DNA from: Haliscomenobacter hydrossis DSM 1100
GTDB lineage: Bacteria; Bacteroidota; Bacteroidia; Chitinophagales; Saprospiraceae
Assembly (NCBI RefSeq): GCF_000212735.1
Contig: NC_015510.1
Span: 6,263,001-6,327,000 of the forward strand
Direction of reading: 5' to 3'
DNA length: 64,000 bases
The stretch's first letter is position 1. Each line of letters opens with the position of its first letter. The position numbers and the translations under genes are program-made. The notes below the pieces were generated by a model, which worked only from the letters and a program-made list of their open reading frames with translations, did no database searches and was not told the DNA's origin. This document shows, in pieces, positions 7,915-15,596 of this stretch.

Positions 7915-8441
7915 GAGTGGGCGGGGTTAGTGGGATCATTAGGATGAGACGAAGGAGTTCGGGGAAAAGGACGGGTGTCTGGCTCGCAACAAGAAATTTC
8001 ACAACGCTCGTAAGCGTTGGGCACATAAGGCTCGGTGATGACCTGAGACTCCCCACTGGTGCAGATGTTAAACACCTCAATGCCAAGCAATTTGAAACTG
8101 ACCTGGTTGTAATTCGGGATGCGCACCCTGATCTCGGGCGTGAGCAAGTCTTTGAGGTCTTGTTTGCTAAAGTTAGGCAGATTGAGCAGTTCCACCTGTG
8201 ATACAATGGGTTTGTCCTTATTGCCTTGTATGGTGGTAGTAATAGGTTTTGCTTCGTTGCCCTGAATCGTAGTGGTTATGGGTTGGTTTGGATCTCCCAG
8301 AATCAGCGAAGCGACTGGTTGATTTTTGTCGCCAATTACTTTGGTTGTCACTTCAACTGGAGTCATGATAATGTTCAGACCATTATCAAAATCCAGGTGA
8401 TGGGTATAATCATTTGGAATTTTGATGGAAGGAGAAGCCAT
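7911..8441 (-). CDS. Protein with four tandem 12-residue beta repeats, operon leader gene
   Basis: 176 residues, no signal peptide. Residues 37-84 are four 12-residue repeats with the consensus G-[DN]-x-x-[QK]-P-[IV]-x-x-x-[IV]-x: GDKNQPVASLIL, GDPNQPITTTIQ, GNEAKPITTTIQ, GNKDKPIVSQVE. This regularity suggests a short beta-solenoid or stacked hairpins. After it come a helix (FSKQDLKDLLTPEIRVRIP), a beta segment (VSFKLLGIEVFNI) and a Cys/Pro-rich end (CEISCCEPDTRPFPR). No family is recognised. It is the first gene of the operon: a good Bacteroidota-type promoter lies 22-52 bp upstream, and the next gene overlaps its stop by 4 bp. Confidence 0.6.
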   Translation of the reverse strand: MASPSIKIPNDYTHHLDFDNGLNIIMTPVEVTTKVIGDKNQPVASLILGDPNQPITTTIQGNEAKPITTTIQGNKDKPIVSQVELLNLPNFSKQDLKDLLTPEIRVRIPNYNQVSFKLLGIEVFNICTSGESQVITEPYVPNAYERCEISCCEPDTRPFPRTPSSHPNDPTNPAHS

Positions 8442-8462
8442 AGATCAGGTTTTAGGTTTTTA

Positions 8463-8493
8463 CAAATTTAAGGGTATTTAGCTTGAAAATCAA
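8463..8493 (-). promoter_or_regulatory. Predicted promoter of the 8441-1164 operon
   Basis: On the minus strand a perfect TAAATTTG (-7 box, TAnnTTTG) reads from 8470 to 8463. A TTG (-33 element) ends 20 bp upstream (8493-8491). The expected transcript start is about 8456, 15 bp before the ATG at 8441. This matches the Bacteroidota primary-sigma consensus and is the best promoter seen in the window. Confidence 0.5.
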
Positions 8494-8559
8494 TGGCTAC
8501 GTAGAATTTCACCTGGTTTTGCCTGAATTAAAGTAAGACACATGCGGTTTTGAACTGGT

Positions 8560-8973
8560 TTATTTCGTGCTCCCCTCCACCACTTTTTCATACTCCTCAT
8601 CATTTGGCTCCCACAGCTCAATTTTATTCCCCTCCGCATCCAGGATGTGGACGAACTTGCCGTAGTCAAAGGTCTCGATTTCATCCAGCACCGTCACGCC
8701 TTCCTGCTTCAGGATTTCCACCAGCGCGGTGATGTTTTCCACCCGGTAATTGAGCATAAACTCCTTGGTCGAAGGCAAAAAATACTCCGTCGTTTCCGCA
8801 AAAGGACTCCATTGGGTGTAGCCTTTTTTGTCGGGTTCGTCACTGCTGCGCCATTCAAAGCTAGTCCCCCATTGATCGGTATCGAAGCCCAGGTGGGTCT
8901 TATACCATTCCTTCATTTGATTGGGGTCTTTGCATTTGAAGAAGATCCCTCCGATGCCGGTTACACGTTTCAT
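8560..8973 (-). CDS. VOC (glyoxalase/bleomycin-resistance fold) family protein
   Basis: 137 residues from the ATG at 8973; a longer reading to 9048 adds only a repeat-derived leader. The two betaalphabetabetabeta modules are visible. The first has GIGGIFFKCKDPNQMKEWY and LGFDTD. The second has LNYRVENITALVEILKQEG, VLDEIETFDYGKFVHILDAE and GNKIELWEP. The final E in KIELWEP is the usual metal ligand of the second module; a matching ligand in the first module is not obvious. The insert TQWSPFAETTEYF is typical of the uncharacterised glyoxalase-like subgroup. Substrate unknown. It is transcribed toward the big operon but has its own position after a hairpin at 9001-9070. Confidence 0.85.
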   Translation of the reverse strand: MKRVTGIGGIFFKCKDPNQMKEWYKTHLGFDTDQWGTSFEWRSSDEPDKKGYTQWSPFAETTEYFLPSTKEFMLNYRVENITALVEILKQEGVTVLDEIETFDYGKFVHILDAEGNKIELWEPNDEEYEKVVEGSTK

Positions 8974-9000
8974 GTTAATTTTTTTTTGAAAATATATTAG

Positions 9001-9070
9001 CCGCAAATTGCACAAATTTTCACAAAACAAATGAAATTTATGAGTCATTTACTTTGTGAAAATTTGTGGC
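9001..9070. repeat. Hairpin repeat (CACAAATTTTCAC type)
   Basis: The left arm CACAAATTTTCACAAA and the right arm TTTGTGAAAATTTGTG are perfect complements around a 27-bp loop. It lies between the ankyrin-protein gene stop and the VOC gene start, with the same architecture as the other intergenic hairpins of the window but a different sequence. Confidence 0.75.
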
Positions 9071-9109
9071 AAAAACATGTCGCTTTCGGCTTGATTGTGT
9101 GGCTGCGAG

Positions 9110-9634
9110 TTATTTGTCCTTAAACGTCTTGATGAATTCTTCCGTCAAGCCTTTTCCTTGCAAAAAATCATACAACTCCTGCGCAGGTTCGCCCCCTTTT
9201 TTGGCGTGGTGTAACAGTGTAAACCCATGCGGACCGATGGCATGGAGCGCTTGCGGATAAAAGTCAATCAAGGATTTGACCAGGGCAGTTTGCCCCAGTA
9301 AGGCCAGCACAAAAATATCGAACCTCGCCCCTTTTTCGATCATAAATTTGACCTGATCAATATAGCCCATGTGCGCCATGGCCCCGATGCTCGTTTCAAA
9401 ATCGCCGTCCTTCCAATCTACCGTCGCGTTGAGCAAATGAGGGTATTCGGTCAACAGGGCTTGCACCCTGGCAAAATCGTTGTGCGATTTGAGTACAAAT
9501 TCTTTAACGATGGCCAGATCGATGGGTTCAGCCCCTTGATTGTCCACTGCCGTAGCCTGAACGAAAGAAGGAACCATTAGGCCAGTTGAAGCGGCCAAAG
9601 ACGTGCGGATGAAATCTTTTCTGGATACTTGCAT
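9110..9634 (-). CDS. Exported ankyrin-repeat protein
   Basis: 174 residues. The N-terminus SRKDFIRTSLAASTGLMVPS resembles a Tat-type signal (R-K rather than R-R, then F-I and an Ala/Leu/Ser hydrophobic stretch ending VQATA), so export to the periplasm is likely. The mature part has three degenerate ankyrin units: FARVQALLTEYPHLLNA, GAMAHMGYIDQVKFMIEKGA and FTLLHHAKKGGEPAQELYDF. Such small exported ankyrin proteins are common in Saprospiria and usually have no known partner. It ends 40 bp before the hairpin at 9001-9070. I see no catalytic motif. Confidence 0.75.
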   Translation of the reverse strand: MQVSRKDFIRTSLAASTGLMVPSFVQATAVDNQGAEPIDLAIVKEFVLKSHNDFARVQALLTEYPHLLNATVDWKDGDFETSIGAMAHMGYIDQVKFMIEKGARFDIFVLALLGQTALVKSLIDFYPQALHAIGPHGFTLLHHAKKGGEPAQELYDFLQGKGLTEEFIKTFKDK

Positions 9635-9761
9635 AATGCCGTTGTTTTAGTCCTTGCTTCGCAAAAGAAGCAAAGTGGTGATGTTTTTGTCGAGACAAAA
9701 CAAGGCAGAGCGCAGCATGAAGTGGGAAAAAATCGTCGGGAGAAAGGGAAATCCGATGGGA

Positions 9762-10862
9762 TTATACCTTTTTTTCGCTGCCCTGACGGTAGGCAGAAGG
9801 AGTAATTCCCGTCATTTTTTTGAAAGCCAGGTTGAAGGCATTTTTGGTGCCAAACCCCACCTGGTAAGCAATTTCAATGGCATTCAATTCCTGTTTACGG
9901 GTGTTGGCCAGCAGTTCCTGTGCCGCTTTTACCCGGTATTCATTGACGAAGTCCGCAAAACTTTTGCCCGCTTGTTCGTTGATGGCTTGTGACACGTGGT
10001 GGCGCTGGGCTTTGAGTTTTCGCGCCAGCAAATCCAGGGAAAGCTCGCTGTCGCAAAACAGGCGCTCTTTTTCCATCAATTCGCTGATGCGCCGAAACAA
10101 GGCCAACGAGTTTTCAACACCTAGTGCCGAATTGCGGTATTTGATGGGTTTAATGGCCTCTTGTAGTGGTATCCCGGCAAAAACTCTGGGCTCGATGTAG
10201 CCCAACCAGGCCACGAGGTAAATAAAAAAAGTCAGGCTCACTGCATCAAGTTGCCGCCATTGCGGAGCATGTAAGCCCACAACATGCGAAAGCCGGTAGT
10301 ACAAAAAGGTCAATACAATGCCCCAATAAGCATTAACCAGCCACACGCTCCAACGTTTCAGTTCCTGGTTTTTTTGGACATGAGGTTTTAGCATGGTTTT
10401 CATCCAAATGCCATAAGTGATCATTTGGATAAATACAGGCACTAAATACCAATGGTCCAGCGGCCATTCGGGAATCCACCTCAGGTATACTGTTAAAAAG
10501 GAATAGAACCTCAAATAAAAAGGCAGTAGCAAAAAAGTAGTCAATACAAAAGGGACTGCGTGCCAAAGCACTTTTTGCACATTCATTTTTTGGCGTTCAA
10601 ACGTCGCCGTGAAATACAAAAACAGCAGCGGTCCATAACAAAGCTGGAGCGGATAACTGATGACTTTAAAGCCCGGCACCCGATCCATCACATGCATCCA
10701 CCACAGCGCCCACTCCACCAAAGTGACCACCAGCAACAACATCAACGAACCCAACAAACGATTGGGGATGCGATTTTCTCGGAAGGAAAAAAGCAAAACA
10801 GCCAACAAAAGCCCTTGAGCGGCTGCAACTATAGCTGCGATTGCCCAAAAATGGAGCGTCAT
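9762..10862 (-). CDS. AraC-family transcriptional regulator with N-terminal membrane domain
   Basis: 366 residues from the ATG at 10862 (MTLHFWAIAAIVAAAQ). The apparent extension to 10922 is read from the insertion sequence upstream and is not real. Seven or so membrane segments fill residues 1-230, for example LLLAVLLFSF, LLGSLMLLLVVTLVEWALWW and VVGLHAP before FFIYLVAWLGYI. A linker and a C-terminal AraC DNA-binding domain follow: LSLDLLARKLKAQRHHVSQA, then IEIAYQVGFGTKNAFNLAFK, then MTGITPSAYR. This layout is that of the membrane-anchored AraC regulators common in Bacteroidota. An IS5-type element is inserted 37 bp before the start codon, so its native promoter is cut away or replaced. Confidence 0.85.
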   Translation of the reverse strand: MTLHFWAIAAIVAAAQGLLLAVLLFSFRENRIPNRLLGSLMLLLVVTLVEWALWWMHVMDRVPGFKVISYPLQLCYGPLLFLYFTATFERQKMNVQKVLWHAVPFVLTTFLLLPFYLRFYSFLTVYLRWIPEWPLDHWYLVPVFIQMITYGIWMKTMLKPHVQKNQELKRWSVWLVNAYWGIVLTFLYYRLSHVVGLHAPQWRQLDAVSLTFFIYLVAWLGYIEPRVFAGIPLQEAIKPIKYRNSALGVENSLALFRRISELMEKERLFCDSELSLDLLARKLKAQRHHVSQAINEQAGKSFADFVNEYRVKAAQELLANTRKQELNAIEIAYQVGFGTKNAFNLAFKKMTGITPSAYRQGSEKKV

Positions 10863-10899
10863 AGTGGGTGATTTTTGAGCAAAAAATTGAGTATACTTG

Positions 10900-12017
10900 G
10901 GCGTTGTTGCATGAATCTCCACTAAAAAAATAGGCTGATCCGGTTAAATTTGCTTTTGCGAAGAACAACCCAACCCAACCAGCCCATGTCAAAGGTAACT
11001 AAAGCAGATCAGGGAAGCAATAAGCCAAAGCAAAAATACCAGATTGAAAACTGGTCAAGCTACAATCAGAGCTTAGTTAATCGAGGCAATATCACCTTAT
11101 ACATCTCGGACGCAGCCATAAAAAGTTGGAATGAGACTGGCCCCAAAGCACGTGGCGGGCAATATGTATACAGTGATATATGCATAGAAACGATCTTCAT
11201 GCTCAAGACGGTATTCAAGTTGGCGTATCGTCAAGCCACCGGTTTTACTCAAAGTCTGTTGGTAATAATGGGTTGTAAAGAACTTAAAGTACCTTGTTAC
11301 ACCCAAGTGAGCCGTCGGGTCAAGGAACTGGATATTCAACCTATGGTCATCAAAACAAAAGGCTCTATCACTATTGCCATCGATTCTACCGGGATCAAAG
11401 TGTTTGGGGAAGGAGAATGGAAAGTACGCAAACATGGGTATTCCAAGCGTCGAACCTGGCGTAAGCTGCACTTGGGTGTTGACCCTCAAACTGGCTATAT
11501 CCATTGCCATACCTTAACCCTTAATGACATTGATGATGGTTCCCAACTCAAAGATTTGATTGGACAGATCAAGCCTAAAGTCAAAGAAGGATACCTCGAT
11601 GGAGCCTACGACCACTTTGAATGCTGGGAAACTTTGATTAAGCAACAAATCAATCCGGTCATTCCCCCACGTGCCGATGCTGTGATTTGGTATGCCAAGG
11701 AGCCTGGTGATTCCCCCTACTACCCTCGAAATATGGCCATCGAACGGATCCATGAAGTAGATCGGGCAAACTGGAAAAAGGAGAGTAATTACCATCGACG
11801 AAGTTTAGCCGAGACTACCATGTTCCGTTTCAAAACGATCCACGGCCCCAGCTTTTTCTCCCGAAAATTTGAAACCCAGCAAAAAGAAACCAATATAAAA
11901 ATTAAGCTCCTCAATATCATGACAGCCCAAGGTATGCCTGTTTCTAAACCGAAAATGACTGCTTAGCTTGCCTAGCAACGGTCTTAGATATTGGCTTTTT
12001 ATTCATGCAACAACGCC
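10900..12017 (+). mobile_element. Complete IS5-family insertion sequence (IS903-like), 1118 bp
   Basis: The ends are 17-bp perfect inverted repeats GGCGTTGTTGCATGAAT. A 9-bp direct target duplication GTATACTTG is found at 10891-10899 and 12018-12026. One transposase gene fills the element. A 9-bp duplication is what the IS903 group of IS5 produces. The intact duplication and intact gene point to a recent insertion between the divergent AraC-regulator and DPP-IV genes. Confidence 0.95.
10986..11966 (+). CDS. IS5-family DDE transposase
   Basis: 326 residues from the ATG at 10986; a TTG start at 10950 would add an unlikely 12-residue leader. The N-terminus IENWSSYNQSLVNRGNITLYI is the IS903/IS1112-type opening. 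The DDE residues are visible: D in IAIDSTGIKV, D in GYLDGAYD, and the signature Y-x2-R-x3-E-x6-K in YHRRSLAETTMFRFK, which fits the consensus exactly. GEGEWKVRKHGYSKRRTWRK is the conserved block after the first Asp. Length and motifs are complete, so the enzyme is probably active. It cuts and joins the 17-bp inverted repeats at 10900 and 12017. Confidence 0.95.
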   Translation: MSKVTKADQGSNKPKQKYQIENWSSYNQSLVNRGNITLYISDAAIKSWNETGPKARGGQYVYSDICIETIFMLKTVFKLAYRQATGFTQSLLVIMGCKELKVPCYTQVSRRVKELDIQPMVIKTKGSITIAIDSTGIKVFGEGEWKVRKHGYSKRRTWRKLHLGVDPQTGYIHCHTLTLNDIDDGSQLKDLIGQIKPKVKEGYLDGAYDHFECWETLIKQQINPVIPPRADAVIWYAKEPGDSPYYPRNMAIERIHEVDRANWKKESNYHRRSLAETTMFRFKTIHGPSFFSRKFETQQKETNIKIKLLNIMTAQGMPVSKPKMTA

Positions 12018-12098
12018 GTATACTTGTCGTAAAATAAGGAGTTTTATTCAAAAAAACACTTTGGAATGAAACTTCCTGGCAACAAATACCTAATCTTT

Positions 12099-12106
12099 TA
12101 CTTTTG
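12099..12106 (+). promoter_or_regulatory. Putative -7 box of the DPP-IV gene
   Basis: TACTTTTG fits TAnnTTTG and lies 14 bp before the ATG at 12121. No convincing -33 element is seen at the usual distance, and the IS insertion ends 81 bp upstream, outside this core. Confidence 0.35.
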
Positions 12107-12120
12107 AAACCAATAAAACC

Positions 12121-14379
12121 ATGTTGAAAAAACTACTCGTCTTGATTGTTTTTTTCTCGATGTTTACTACGGCGTATGCCCAACCAATCACCAAAGCCGA
12201 CTACCAACGCGCCGTATCCTTCCTCTGGAGCAACCTGAGCAACAAAGTAGTATTCAACGACAACATTCAGCCCATCTGGGCACAAGACAGCTCGGGCGTC
12301 GCCTTCGTCCAGCAGCACAAATCCGGTAAAACCTACCACAAAGTGAGCCGGCAAAGCAAAAAAATCGAACCCTGGTTTGACCAGGATCGTTTGGCCAAAG
12401 CGCTGGCTGAAGCTGCCAAAACAGAAGTCAACGCCCAGGACCTGCCCATCCAAAACCTGCGCTACAAGGATGCCCAACATCTCGGATTCAACCACCGGGG
12501 CACCGCTTATGAACTCGACCTCAATACCTATACTTTGACGGATGTGACTCGCCCTTTTTTCAATCCATTGCAATCCAAATCTCCCGATGGCAAGTGGATT
12601 GCTTACACTGAAAATTACAACTTGTACATCAAGTCAACAGCGGATGCTTCCATTGTACAATTGAGCGAAAATGGCGAACGTTTTTATGAATACGGCACTT
12701 CCTACGGCTGGTCGGACATCATCGAAGGTGAAAATGGCGAACGGCCCCAGCGGCTGTCGGTCAGGTGGTCGCCCGATTCCAAATGGATCCAGACCTACAT
12801 TACCGACATGCGGGTTGCTAAAAAAATGTACCTGCTGGATTGGAGCCAAGATGATTTGTACAAACCCAAACTCCTGAGTTATTACCGAGGTTCACCCGGC
12901 GATACGGATATGGTGCGCATGATTCCGGTTTTTTACAACATAAAAACGGGAGAGGAATACGTAAAAGCGCATTTACAAAGTACCCACACCAACCCCATCC
13001 AATATGAGTGGTCCAAAACCAGCGGCGTGGTGTATCAGGAAAATGCCATACGTGGCTACCAAGCCGTAGAATTGCACCGCTGCGACCTCAACAAAAAATC
13101 CGAAGAACTGCTGTACCGCGAAACCAGCGCCACCAACATCGACAATTACAACTCCGAAATCATCGAAGAATGGGGCAAAGTATTGATCACCTCGGAACGC
13201 GATGGCTGGAAGCAGTTGTATTTGCTCGACTTGAAAGATAAATCCTTACAAGCACTGACCAAAGGGGCGTATTTCATCAACCAGGTTTTGCATATTGACA
13301 TCCCCAAACGTTTCATTTTATTCAGCGCTTCGGGCAAAGAAGCTGGCCGCAATCCCTACTACCAGCATTTGTACAAACTGACATTGGCCACGGGAAAAGT
13401 AGAGTTGTTGACGCCCGAAAACGCCAACCACGATGTGTCCGTCTCCCCGGATGGAGGTTTTTTTACCGACAATATTTCGACGCTCAATCAGCCTACCCGT
13501 ACCCTTTTAAAAGAGGCTTCCCCCAAAGCTTTGAATCTGGAACTGCTCAAAGCCGATGTACGTGGCCTGGATTCCCTGGGCTGCAAATTGCCGGAGCCGT
13601 TTACCGCCATAGGGAGAGATGGCAAAACCACCATTTACGGGGCTATTTGGAAACCCAGCAAGTTTGATCCCGGTAAAAAATACCCGATCATCGACCAGTC
13701 TTACACGGGGCCGCACACCAATATGTTCCCGCGCAATTTCAGCTCCGCGATGTCCAGGTCCAATCAGGCGCTGGCCGAATTGGGCTTCATCGTCATTACC
13801 GTAGATGGCCTGGGAACTGCCGGAAGATCCAAGGCCTTCCACAACGTATCCTATAAAAACATGGGCAAAAACCTGGAGGATCACCGCCTGGCCATCTTAC
13901 AACTGGGGCGCAAAAATGCCTGGATGGATACTACCCGGGTAGGTATTTTTGGCCACTCTGCGGGCGGGTATGACGCAGGGCACGCGGTGCTGGAATACCC
14001 GGATTTTTACAAGGTAGCTGTAGCCAGTTCTGCCGACCACGACTTCAGGATGGAAAAGGACTGGTGGCCTGAGATGTACATGGGCTGGCCGGTAGATTCA
14101 ACTTACCACCAGGTGTCCAACATCACGATGGCGGGCAACCTGAAAGGAAAGTTGCTGATCACCCACGGCGGCATTGATGAAAACGTGAATCCCTCGGCTA
14201 CCTTCAAACTGGCGGAAGCGCTGATCCGGGCGAATAAGGAATTTGACATGTTGATTTTGCCGAGCCAAAAGCACGGCTACCAGGGCATTTACAACGATTA
14301 TTTCACCAAAAAGCGCTGGAATTATTTTGTGGAGCATTTGCTGGGGGTGGAGCCGATTTGGGAGTTTGAGTTGAGGTAG
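12121..14379 (+). CDS. S9 family peptidase (dipeptidyl-peptidase IV-like), secreted
   Basis: 752 residues with a signal peptide (KKLLVLIVFFSMFTTAYA, cleavage near residue 20). The N-terminal 480 residues are a DPP-IV-type beta-propeller (SPDGKWIAYTENYNLYIK, WSPDSKWIQTYITDMR, ERDGWKQLYLLDL). The C-terminal 250 are the alpha/beta-hydrolase peptidase domain. The catalytic triad is visible: Ser613 in GHSAGG, Asp686 in HGGIDENV, His718 in QKHGY. The family removes X-Pro or X-Ala dipeptides from peptide N-termini in the periplasm. The double-glutamate anchor of true DPP-IV is not obvious, though RFYEYGTSYGW and the following IIEGENGE occupy that region, so the exact specificity is open. Single-gene unit, closed by the hairpin at 14412-14514. 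Confidence 0.9.
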   Translation: MLKKLLVLIVFFSMFTTAYAQPITKADYQRAVSFLWSNLSNKVVFNDNIQPIWAQDSSGVAFVQQHKSGKTYHKVSRQSKKIEPWFDQDRLAKALAEAAKTEVNAQDLPIQNLRYKDAQHLGFNHRGTAYELDLNTYTLTDVTRPFFNPLQSKSPDGKWIAYTENYNLYIKSTADASIVQLSENGERFYEYGTSYGWSDIIEGENGERPQRLSVRWSPDSKWIQTYITDMRVAKKMYLLDWSQDDLYKPKLLSYYRGSPGDTDMVRMIPVFYNIKTGEEYVKAHLQSTHTNPIQYEWSKTSGVVYQENAIRGYQAVELHRCDLNKKSEELLYRETSATNIDNYNSEIIEEWGKVLITSERDGWKQLYLLDLKDKSLQALTKGAYFINQVLHIDIPKRFILFSASGKEAGRNPYYQHLYKLTLATGKVELLTPENANHDVSVSPDGGFFTDNISTLNQPTRTLLKEASPKALNLELLKADVRGLDSLGCKLPEPFTAIGRDGKTTIYGAIWKPSKFDPGKKYPIIDQSYTGPHTNMFPRNFSSAMSRSNQALAELGFIVITVDGLGTAGRSKAFHNVSYKNMGKNLEDHRLAILQLGRKNAWMDTTRVGIFGHSAGGYDAGHAVLEYPDFYKVAVASSADHDFRMEKDWWPEMYMGWPVDSTYHQVSNITMAGNLKGKLLITHGGIDENVNPSATFKLAEALIRANKEFDMLILPSQKHGYQGIYNDYFTKKRWNYFVEHLLGVEPIWEFELR

Positions 14380-14411
14380 GACTCCGCCTGCGGCGGTGGG
14401 GAACAGGATTT

Positions 14412-14514
14412 TTTTAACACAAAGGACACAAAGGCTGCACAAAGGGCACAAAGTCAGGCGTTGACGAGGCGTTGCTTGTGCCCTTTGTGCAGCCTTTGTG
14501 TCCTTTGTGTTAAA
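14412..14514. repeat. Near-perfect hairpin repeat (ACACAAAGG type) between convergent genes
   Basis: About 39-bp arms are fully complementary. They are built from direct repeats AACACAAAGG, ACACAAAGG, CACAAAGGG, GCACAA, with a loop near 14454-14473. A GC palindrome (CCGCCTGCGGCGG) precedes it at 14383. It lies between the stops of the DPP-IV and nucleoside-hydrolase genes, so it could serve as a two-way terminator. Confidence 0.85.
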
Positions 14515-14535
14515 TTATGTCGCTTTGGCCTCCAT

Positions 14536-15489
14536 TCAATTTCGCCCCATGTTCTGCAACAAATACCCTTTCATCGCCCGATTGATGAACTCATTCGTGT
14601 TGATGTACACCCCCACCTCAGCATTGGGTGTTTTGGTTTCATCCACTTTGGTAAAACCCTTGTCGTCCACGCTGACATGGACTTTTTTGGTTTTAAACAG
14701 CTCGGGATACAGCAGCATCCCAATGGCCACCGGGTCGAAGAGGGTAGGGGTTTCGTTGCCCCATAGCACGTACAAGCCAGAAATCGCATTGGTCAGGGGC
14801 GATTGGCGCATGAGGAGGATGTCGCGTTTGGCTTTGTCCAGCTTGACAAACGCGGTGATGTCCAGGCCAGCGTACACGATGTCTGCACCCGAATTGACAA
14901 ACTTCTTGGCCGCCTCAATGTCACATTTTACGTTCCATTCCGCTTCCGGGGTCGGATACCCACCGTAACTCACATAAAACGAGCCGAACATGGCGTAGAT
15001 CTTTTTGGCCATCTTCAAAGCATTGGGGTCTTTTTGGAGCACATCGGCCATGTTGGTGACCGGGCCAACGGAGATGATGACGACCTCGTTCGGGTATTTT
15101 TTGAGGTTTTCGATGATAAAGTCCGCGGCAGATTGTTTGCTGGGCTGGAGTTTTTCAAATCCTTTGGCCCAATAAAACTGCTCGGCGTACCAATTGGCCC
15201 GTTCGCTGCTGGCCGAAGTATTGCGCCCCAAAACCACGGGGATCTTATCCTGGCCGGTTTCGTGCAGCATTTTGAGGGCTACTCTGGCTCGGTCGTCGGT
15301 ACGGCCATAACAGGTGGTGATGCCCAAAATGTCGAGTTTGTCCTGATTGGTCAGCAGGAGCGCCAGGGCAAAAGCGTCGTCGATGTCGTCGCCGAGGTCG
15401 CAATCGAAAATGACTTTTTGACGGGTGGTGTTTTGGGCTTGAGCAGAAAGTGCAAAGAGTAAAAAAAGGAATAGCGTAAAATGCTTCAT
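14536..15489 (-). CDS. Secreted nucleoside hydrolase (IUNH family)
   Basis: 317 residues with a signal peptide (FTLFLFLLFALSAQAQ). DCDLGDDIDDAFALALLL is the family's calcium-binding DxDxxxDD motif. The other conserved sites are present: GITTCYGRTDDRAR, a VSVGP-like segment (IISVGPVTNMADV), EWNVKCDIEAAKK (the N and D that bind ribose and calcium) and LFDPVAIGML. The family hydrolyses the N-glycosidic bond of ribonucleosides. Here it would act in the periplasm, in salvage of nucleosides or of related ribosides. The usual catalytic His region is replaced by WGNETPTLFDP, so specificity is uncertain. It lies downstream of the hybrid two-component gene on the same strand, separated by a hairpin. 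Confidence 0.85.
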   Translation of the reverse strand: MKHFTLFLFLLFALSAQAQNTTRQKVIFDCDLGDDIDDAFALALLLTNQDKLDILGITTCYGRTDDRARVALKMLHETGQDKIPVVLGRNTSASSERANWYAEQFYWAKGFEKLQPSKQSAADFIIENLKKYPNEVVIISVGPVTNMADVLQKDPNALKMAKKIYAMFGSFYVSYGGYPTPEAEWNVKCDIEAAKKFVNSGADIVYAGLDITAFVKLDKAKRDILLMRQSPLTNAISGLYVLWGNETPTLFDPVAIGMLLYPELFKTKKVHVSVDDKGFTKVDETKTPNAEVGVYINTNEFINRAMKGYLLQNMGRN

Positions 15490-15510
15490 GATGAGGTAGG
15501 ATTTATTTAT

Positions 15511-15592
15511 TTCACCCGCAGATCGCGCAGATTTCCGCAGATTTTTTGAAAAATAATACTATCTGTGAAAATCTGTGCGATCTGCTGGCGAA
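15511..15592. repeat. Hairpin repeat (CGCAGAT type)
   Basis: The left arm CCGCAGATCGCGCAGATTT with a further CCGCAGATTTTTT is mirrored by ATCTGTGAAAATCTGTGCGA and TCTGCTGGCGAA, imperfectly. It fills the gap between the regulator gene stop and the nucleoside-hydrolase start. Confidence 0.7.
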
Positions 15593-15596
15593 AACA

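Noticed and set aside
10863-10922. N-terminal extension of the AraC regulator (MEIHATTPK)
   Set aside because: The extra codons are read from the IS end and the target duplication; the native start is the ATG at 10862.
14803-15462. 219-residue plus-strand reading frame
   Set aside because: Antisense to the nucleoside hydrolase gene with its complete calcium motif.
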